Positions 59,356 to 64,000 of a stretch of 64,000 nt of DNA are shown piece by piece. Under the pieces are notes generated by a model. The model was given only the letters and a program-made list of their open reading frames with translations, did not search any database and was not told where the DNA came from. The stretch lies in NCBI RefSeq assembly GCF_010560025.1, contig NZ_SAIY01000012.1, positions 124,001 through 188,000 on the forward strand, given 5' to 3'. Within the stretch, counting starts at the first letter, position 1. The number at the start of each line of letters is the position of its first letter. The stretch is from Verrucosispora sioxanthis. GTDB lineage: Bacteria > Actinomycetota > Actinomycetes > Mycobacteriales > Micromonosporaceae. The translations under genes were made by a program, and so were the position numbers.

Positions 59356-59556
59356 ATGTGCCAGCACCAACCCACCTGTCCCTCCGCCGAAGCCACCGAC
59401 CGGGAAGCCGCCAGGGTCATCGCCTGCTTCCGTGAACAGGGCTGGAGCCTGCTCTGCAACGGAGTCATCGTCTTCGAGGACACCGGCGAGCTGCTGCCCG
59501 ACGGCAGCAGCATCGCACCGCACCGAGGCCCCGCCCGACACGCCCTCGCCGCCTGA
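59356..59556 (+). CDS. DUF5999 family protein
   Basis: Encodes 66 residues starting MCQHQPTCPSAEATDREAARV and ending with the conserved GWSLLCNGVIVFEDTGELLPDG. The pattern and size match DUF5999, a small actinobacterial family with three Cys that may bind metal. ATG 59356 was chosen over 59323 because it is the family start and has GGAG at six bases. Confidence 0.88.
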   Translation: MCQHQPTCPSAEATDREAARVIACFREQGWSLLCNGVIVFEDTGELLPDGSSIAPHRGPARHALAA

Positions 59557-59589
59557 GGCGCCGTAACGGTCCGTCACGACGTCTTTCCC

Positions 59590-59642
59590 GCGCCGACCCA
59601 GGCTAGTCCCCCGGTCAGGGACCGCCACGACCAGGTCGGCGC
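59590..59642. terminator. Possible branched terminator
   Basis: GCGCCGACC (59590-59598) pairs with GGTCGGCGC (59634-59642), and the long loop holds a second small stem GGTC/GACC. It lies between the convergent DUF5999 and gcvP genes. Confidence 0.5.
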
Positions 59643-59655
59643 GGCACCGGACCGG

Positions 59656-62478
59656 TCAACTCTCGTAGGCCTGCGGTGACGGGCACGAGCAGACCAGGTT
59701 CCGGTCGCCGTACCCGCCGTCGACCCGACGCACCGGCGGCCAGTACTTCCCCTCCCGGTCCACCCCGGCCGGCCACGCACCCACCGACCTGGGGTACGGG
59801 TGCGGCCAGTCGTCGCCGCCGACCATCGCCGCCGTGTGCGGCGCGTTCGCGAGGGGGTTGTCCCCGGCCGGCCACTCACCCGAACCCACCTTGTCGATCT
59901 CCGCCCGGATCGCGATCATCGCGTCGCAGAACCGGTCCAGCTCGGCCAGGTCCTCGCTCTCGGTCGGCTCCACCATCAACGTCCCCGCCACCGGGAACGA
60001 CATCGTCGGCGCGTGGAACCCGTAGTCGATGAGCCGCTTGGCCACATCGTCGACGCTCACCCCGGTCGCCTTCGTCACCGGCCGCAGATCCAGGATGCAC
60101 TCGTGCGCGACCAGGCCCTTGTTGCCCGCGTACAGCACCGGGAAATGCTCCCGCAGCCGCGCCGCCACGTAGTTGGCCGCCAGCACCGCCACCCCGGTCG
60201 CCCGCGCCAGGCCGTCGGCACCCATCATCCGCAGGTACGCCCACGGGATCGGCAGGATCCCCGCCGACCCGTAGCGGGCCGCCGCGATCGCCGGCCGCCC
60301 GTCCACCGGGGCGCCGGCCGGATCACCCGGCAGGAACGGCGCCAGATGCGCCCGCACCGCCACCGGACCCACCCCCGGCCCACCGCCGCCGTGCGGAATG
60401 CAGAACGTCTTGTGCAGGTTCAGGTGCGACACGTCCGCCCCGAACCGGCCGGGCCGGGCGAACCCGACAAGCGCGTTGAGGTTCGCCCCGTCGACGTACA
60501 CCTGCCCGCCGGCGTCGTGCACCTTCGCGCACAACTGCGCGATACCCGTCTCGTACACCCCGTGCGTCGACGGATACGTCACCATGATCGCCGCGAGGGT
60601 GTCCCGATGCGCGTCGATCTTCGCGTCCAGGTCCACCAGGTCGACGTTGCCGTCGGCGTCGCAGCCGACCACGACCACCCGCATCCCCGCCATCACCGCG
60701 CTGGCCGCGTTGGTGCCGTGCGCCGACGACGGGATCAGACACACGTCGCGGTGCCGCTCACCCCGGCTGCGATGCCACGCCCGGATCGCCAGCAGCCCCG
60801 CCAGTTCACCCTGCGAACCGGCGTTGGGCTGCACACTGACCGCGTCGTAGCCGGTCACCTCCGCCAGCCACTCCTCCAACTGGCCGACCAGTTCCCGGTA
60901 GCCGGCGGTCTGCTCCGCCGGCGCCAACGGGTGGATGTTCGCGAACTCGGCCCAGCTCACCGGCTCCATCTCGGTGGTGGCGTTCAGCTTCATCGTGCAC
61001 GACCCCAACGGGATCATGCCCCGGTCCAGGGCGTAGTCGAAATCGGCCAGCCGCCGCAGGTACCGCAGCATCGACGTCTCCGACCGGTGGGTGCGGAACA
61101 CCGGATGGGTGAGGAAGTCACTGGTGCGGGCCAACGCCGCCGGCACCGCCTCGGGCACCTGTCCGTCGACGCCGTCGACACCGAACGCCGCCCACACCAC
61201 CGCCACCTGCTCGACCGTCGTGGTCTCGTCGCAGGAGACACCGACCCGGTCGGCGTCGACCAGCCGCAGGTTCACCCCACGCCGCCGCGCCTCGGCGACC
61301 ACCTGCGCGGCCCGACCCGGCACCCGCGCGGTCACCGTGTCGAAGAACGCGACGTCGGTGACCTCGACGCCACCGGCACGCAGCCCGGCGGCCAGCCGGG
61401 CCGCCATCCGGTGGGTACGGGCCGCGATCTCCCGCAGCCCGTCCGGACCGTGGTAGACGGCGTACATGCCGGCCATCACCGCCAGCAGCACCTGCGCGGT
61501 GCAGATGTTGCTCGTCGCCTTCTCCCGCCGAATGTGCTGCTCACGGGTCTGCAACGCCAACCGGTACGCCGCTGCGCCGGCCGCGTCCCGGGACACCCCG
61601 ACCAGCCGGCCCGGCAACATCCGCTCCAGCCCGGCCCGCACCGCCAGGTAGCCGGCGTGTGGCCCACCGAAGCCCATCGGCACCCCGAACCGCTGGGTGG
61701 TGCCCGCGGCGATGTCCGCGCCGATCTCCCCCGGCGGCCGCAGCAGCGTCAACGCCAACAAATCCGCCGCGACCGTCACCAGCGCACCGGCCGCGTGCGC
61801 GGCCTGCACCAGCGGGGCGTGGTCGCGCACTGCCCCGGACGCCCCCGGGTACTGCAGGTGCAGACCGAAGAACTCCGCCGGCAACGGCTCGACGTCCAGG
61901 TCCAGCACCCGCACCTCGATGCCGAGCGGCTCCGCCCGACCGGCGAGCACCGCGATGGTCTGCGGCAGGGCATCGGCGTCGACCACGTACACCCGGCTGC
62001 CGGCCTTCGACGCCCGCCGCGCCAGGGTCATCGCCTCCGCCGCCGCGGTGCCCTCGTCGAGCATCGACGCGTTGGCCGTCGCCAGGCCCGTCAGATCCGA
62101 CACCATGGTCTGGAAGTTCAGCAGCGCCTCCAGCCGACCCTGGCTGATTTCCGGCTGATACGGCGTGTACGCCGTGTACCAGGCCGGATTCTCCAACACG
62201 TTACGGCGGATCACCGCCGGGGTGTGGGTGCCGTGATACCCCAACCCGATCATGGACACGGCGACCGTGTTACGGGCCGCCAGGGCCCGCAACTCCGCCA
62301 GGGCGTCCGGTTCGCTGGCCGGCGGCGGCAGGTCCAGCCGGCCGTGCCAGCGGATCACCTCGGGAATCGCCGCGTCCATCAACTCGTCGATCGAGGCGTA
62401 CCCGACGGTGTCCAACATGCGGCGCTCGTCGTCGGGACCGGGACCGATGTGACGGTCGGCGAACTGCTCGGCGGTCAT
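59656..62478 (-). CDS. gcvP: Glycine dehydrogenase (aminomethyl-transferring), P protein
   Basis: Encodes 940 residues. The start MTAEQFADRHIGPGPDDERRML is the usual GcvP opening. The N-terminal half has GYHGTHTPAVIRRNVLENPAWYTAYTPYQPEISQGRLEALLNFQ. The C-terminal half has the PLP-binding Lys in HLNLHKTFCIPHGGGGPG near residue 690. It decarboxylates glycine in the cleavage system; the protein is a fused alpha-beta form. ATG 62478 was preferred over the longer open frame. A glycine riboswitch precedes it. Other gcv genes are not in the window. Confidence 0.96.
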   Translation of the reverse strand: MTAEQFADRHIGPGPDDERRMLDTVGYASIDELMDAAIPEVIRWHGRLDLPPPASEPDALAELRALAARNTVAVSMIGLGYHGTHTPAVIRRNVLENPAWYTAYTPYQPEISQGRLEALLNFQTMVSDLTGLATANASMLDEGTAAAEAMTLARRASKAGSRVYVVDADALPQTIAVLAGRAEPLGIEVRVLDLDVEPLPAEFFGLHLQYPGASGAVRDHAPLVQAAHAAGALVTVAADLLALTLLRPPGEIGADIAAGTTQRFGVPMGFGGPHAGYLAVRAGLERMLPGRLVGVSRDAAGAAAYRLALQTREQHIRREKATSNICTAQVLLAVMAGMYAVYHGPDGLREIAARTHRMAARLAAGLRAGGVEVTDVAFFDTVTARVPGRAAQVVAEARRRGVNLRLVDADRVGVSCDETTTVEQVAVVWAAFGVDGVDGQVPEAVPAALARTSDFLTHPVFRTHRSETSMLRYLRRLADFDYALDRGMIPLGSCTMKLNATTEMEPVSWAEFANIHPLAPAEQTAGYRELVGQLEEWLAEVTGYDAVSVQPNAGSQGELAGLLAIRAWHRSRGERHRDVCLIPSSAHGTNAASAVMAGMRVVVVGCDADGNVDLVDLDAKIDAHRDTLAAIMVTYPSTHGVYETGIAQLCAKVHDAGGQVYVDGANLNALVGFARPGRFGADVSHLNLHKTFCIPHGGGGPGVGPVAVRAHLAPFLPGDPAGAPVDGRPAIAAARYGSAGILPIPWAYLRMMGADGLARATGVAVLAANYVAARLREHFPVLYAGNKGLVAHECILDLRPVTKATGVSVDDVAKRLIDYGFHAPTMSFPVAGTLMVEPTESEDLAELDRFCDAMIAIRAEIDKVGSGEWPAGDNPLANAPHTAAMVGGDDWPHPYPRSVGAWPAGVDREGKYWPPVRRVDGGYGDRNLVCSCPSPQAYES

Positions 62479-62558
62479 GGGCGCTCCTGCACGGGCGGGG
62501 GGTCGACAGGTCGGCCCTCCCCCTCTGTCACACCCGCGGGCGCTCCACAGTGCCTGAC

Positions 62559-62649
62559 CCGACGTGGTCCTTCTGCCTGAGAGGTTCCGGGGAGGATTTG
62601 CCCCTTCGGCGCCGCCCCGGTGATCGCCAGGCGGTCTCTCCCACGTCGG
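62559..62649 (-). promoter_or_regulatory. Glycine riboswitch of gcvP
   Basis: On the minus strand the leader has P1 CCGACGTGG paired with CCACGTCGG, GGGAGAGACC, CGCCGAAGGGGCAA, GGAACCTCTCAGGCA and AAGGACC. These are the conserved blocks of the glycine aptamer in the correct order. It is a single aptamer about 80 bases upstream of gcvP. Glycine binding should switch on gcvP expression. Confidence 0.93.
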
Positions 62650-62718
62650 TGCTACCGGCGCGATCAACGCTACCAGCGTGCCCGACGGCCCGCACCGAAC
62701 CCCCTGACCTGCCCCCGC

Positions 62719-63588
62719 TCACCCGCCGACCGGACTCGGCACCGCCGGCACCGTCGACGGTGCGGCGCCGAGCAGCCGGTCGGCCACCGCCGGCAACACC
62801 CGCCCCAACGGTGCCGGAACCCGCAGGCACGCGTACCCGTCGCCACGGGTCGGCCCCTGGTTCACGATCACCACCGGCACGTTCCGCTTCGCCGCCCGGA
62901 TCACGAACCGGCGCCCCGACATCACCGTCAACGACGACCCCAGCACCAGCAGCAGCCGAGCCTGCTCCACCAGGGCGAAACACGACTGCACCCGCGTCGC
63001 CGGCACCGTCTCACCGAAGAACACCACGTCCGGCTTGAGCAGCCCACCGCAGGCCGAACAGTCGACCGTGCGGAACGCCGCCACCTGAGCGTCAGCGAGA
63101 TCCACGTCACCGTCCGGGTTGACCTCGACGGCGTGGGCGCCGAACGCGGGATTGGCCGCCCGCAGTCGCCCGTCGACCTCCGCCCGCGACGTACGACGCC
63201 GGCACCCCAGACAGACCACCTCGTCGAGCCGCCCGTGCAACTCCGTCACGTCACGGCTACCGGCCGCCGAGTGCAACCCGTCGACGTTCTGCGTGATGAT
63301 CCCCGTCACCAGCCCACCCCGCTGCAGGCGGGCCACCGCCCGGTGCCCGTCGTTGGGCTCGGCCCCGGCGATCACCCGCCACCCCAGGTGACTGCGCGCC
63401 CAGTACCGCCGACGCGCCACCGCGTCGGCCAGGAACGTCTGGTACGTCATCGGCGTGTGCCGGCGCGCGACCCCACTGGGCCCCCGATAGTCGGGAATGC
63501 CCGACTCGGTGGACAACCCGGCGCCGCTGAGCACCACCACCCCACCGGCGGCCACCAGACCCGCCAACGGCTCGATCAGCTCCTGCAC
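62719..63588 (-). CDS. Sir2 family NAD-dependent protein deacylase
   Basis: Encodes about 289 residues. The Rossmann motif is VVVLSGAGLSTESGIPDYRG, the catalytic region TQNVDGLHSAAGSRDVTELHG. Zinc is bound by CLGCRRRT and CSACGG; the C-terminal GSSLTV(M)SGRR is the NAD site. It removes acyl groups from protein Lys. The start is uncertain: GTG 63588 gives MVQELIEPLAGLV, while GTG 63609 is also in frame; ribosome sites are weak. Confidence 0.92.
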   Translation of the reverse strand: MQELIEPLAGLVAAGGVVVLSGAGLSTESGIPDYRGPSGVARRHTPMTYQTFLADAVARRRYWARSHLGWRVIAGAEPNDGHRAVARLQRGGLVTGIITQNVDGLHSAAGSRDVTELHGRLDEVVCLGCRRRTSRAEVDGRLRAANPAFGAHAVEVNPDGDVDLADAQVAAFRTVDCSACGGLLKPDVVFFGETVPATRVQSCFALVEQARLLLVLGSSLTVMSGRRFVIRAAKRNVPVVIVNQGPTRGDGYACLRVPAPLGRVLPAVADRLLGAAPSTVPAVPSPVGG

Positions 63589-63626
63589 CCACCCATCGTG
63601 CCCCAGCACCACCGTCAGCGACGAAC

Positions 63627-63659
63627 GCCACCGGCGGTGAAACCGCCACCGCCGGTGGC
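63627..63659 (-). terminator. Terminator hairpin
   Basis: GCCACCGGCGGT (63627-63638) pairs perfectly with ACCGCCGGTGGC (63648-63659) over a 9-base loop, between the truncated gene and the sirtuin gene. Confidence 0.8.
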
Positions 63660-63697
63660 ACCCACGGCGAGCCGGGCACCGCCGGACGGGGCTCGCG

Positions 63698-64000
63698 TCA
63701 GCGCTGCTGATGCCGAGGCAACGACCGGGCCGTCGCCGCACCGGCGGCCGCCGGCTGCGCGCCGATGCGCTCCATGGTCCGGGACAACTGCTCACTGCCG
63801 TCGTCCAGATGCCGCGCCGCCGCCTGCATGTGCGAGATCATCATCTCGCCGTAGATCCGCAGTGCCTCCCGCGCGGCCACCCCGTCGTCGAACGTCGGTC
63901 CCGCCGCCACGTGGTAGTCCTGCACCGCCCGCTCCGCCTCCTGACGGGCCTCCTCCACCGCCGCCCGCACATAGCTCTCGTACTGGGTACGGGCATACTC
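63698..64000 (-). CDS. Unidentified helical protein, 5' end cut by window
   Basis: The visible 100 residues (EYARTQYESYVRAAVEEARQEAERAVQDYHVAAG...) are open to the window edge and end with RSLPRHQQR. It is Ala/Glu/Arg-rich and helical, with MMISHMQAAARHLDDGSEQLSRTMERIG. No family is recognised. The frame continues past position 64000, so the start is outside. A hairpin follows the stop. Confidence 0.65.
   Translation of the reverse strand, partial: EYARTQYESYVRAAVEEARQEAERAVQDYHVAAGPTFDDGVAAREALRIYGEMMISHMQAAARHLDDGSEQLSRTMERIGAQPAAAGAATARSLPRHQQR

Noticed and set aside
59800..62580. 926-codon plus-strand frame opposite gcvP
   Set aside because: Antisense shadow of gcvP that also runs through the riboswitch.

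Overview
The window is very GC-rich DNA from an actinomycete, most likely Micromonospora or a close relative in the Micromonosporaceae. The evidence is RbpA beside an FxsA tail, a HAIR-type heat-shock operator, DUF5999 and DUF1062 proteins, an Eis-like acetyltransferase, leaderless promoters and long GC stem terminators without U tracts. No rRNA, tRNA, CRISPR array or complete insertion sequence was found.

Layout. 0-2.7 kb: FxsA tail, rbpA with a SigR-like promoter, a PPOX-fold protein, a short inverted repeat and a zinc-finger/coiled-coil gene. 2.7-18.4 kb: a glycan-use locus holding GH95, LacI, GH3, a ROK regulator, a binding protein with two permeases, GH31 and GH42. The enzyme set matches the bonds of fucosylated xyloglucan oligosaccharides, and the operators visible in the DNA fit control by LacI and ROK. 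18.4-28.7 kb: small metabolic and regulatory genes, an HNH nuclease next to a broken tyrosine recombinase, and a heat-shock hsp20. 28.8-37 kb: a MacB-like ABC system (two ATPases, one carrying an AbrB-like tail, and two FtsX-type permeases, one broken). 37-43.7 kb: thymidine kinase, an MFS transporter, a glycerophosphodiesterase, a three-gene membrane cassette and an acyltransferase. 43.9-52.6 kb: cydAB, MarR/OsmC, Eis-like, peroxiredoxin, SDR, GNAT and isochorismatase genes. 52.7-59.2 kb: tyrosine recombinase, folD, EEP hydrolase, TauE, GNAT, def and a broken pabB. 59.3-64 kb: a DUF5999 gene, gcvP with a glycine riboswitch, a sirtuin and a truncated gene.

The most novel candidate is the cassette at 40182-42914. 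A membrane protein with a large soluble domain ends in a Gly/Gln/Val-rich motif. The next, translationally coupled small protein begins with nearly the same motif. This layout resembles the paired amyloid-signalling motifs known from bacterial NLR and effector gene pairs, but no NLR is present.

Caution: at least a dozen single-base frame breaks hit otherwise well-conserved genes (coiled-coil gene, ROK, kinase-like gene, integrase, FtsX, pabB and perhaps the acyltransferase). Several lie in G or C runs. Many may be sequencing indels rather than true pseudogenes.
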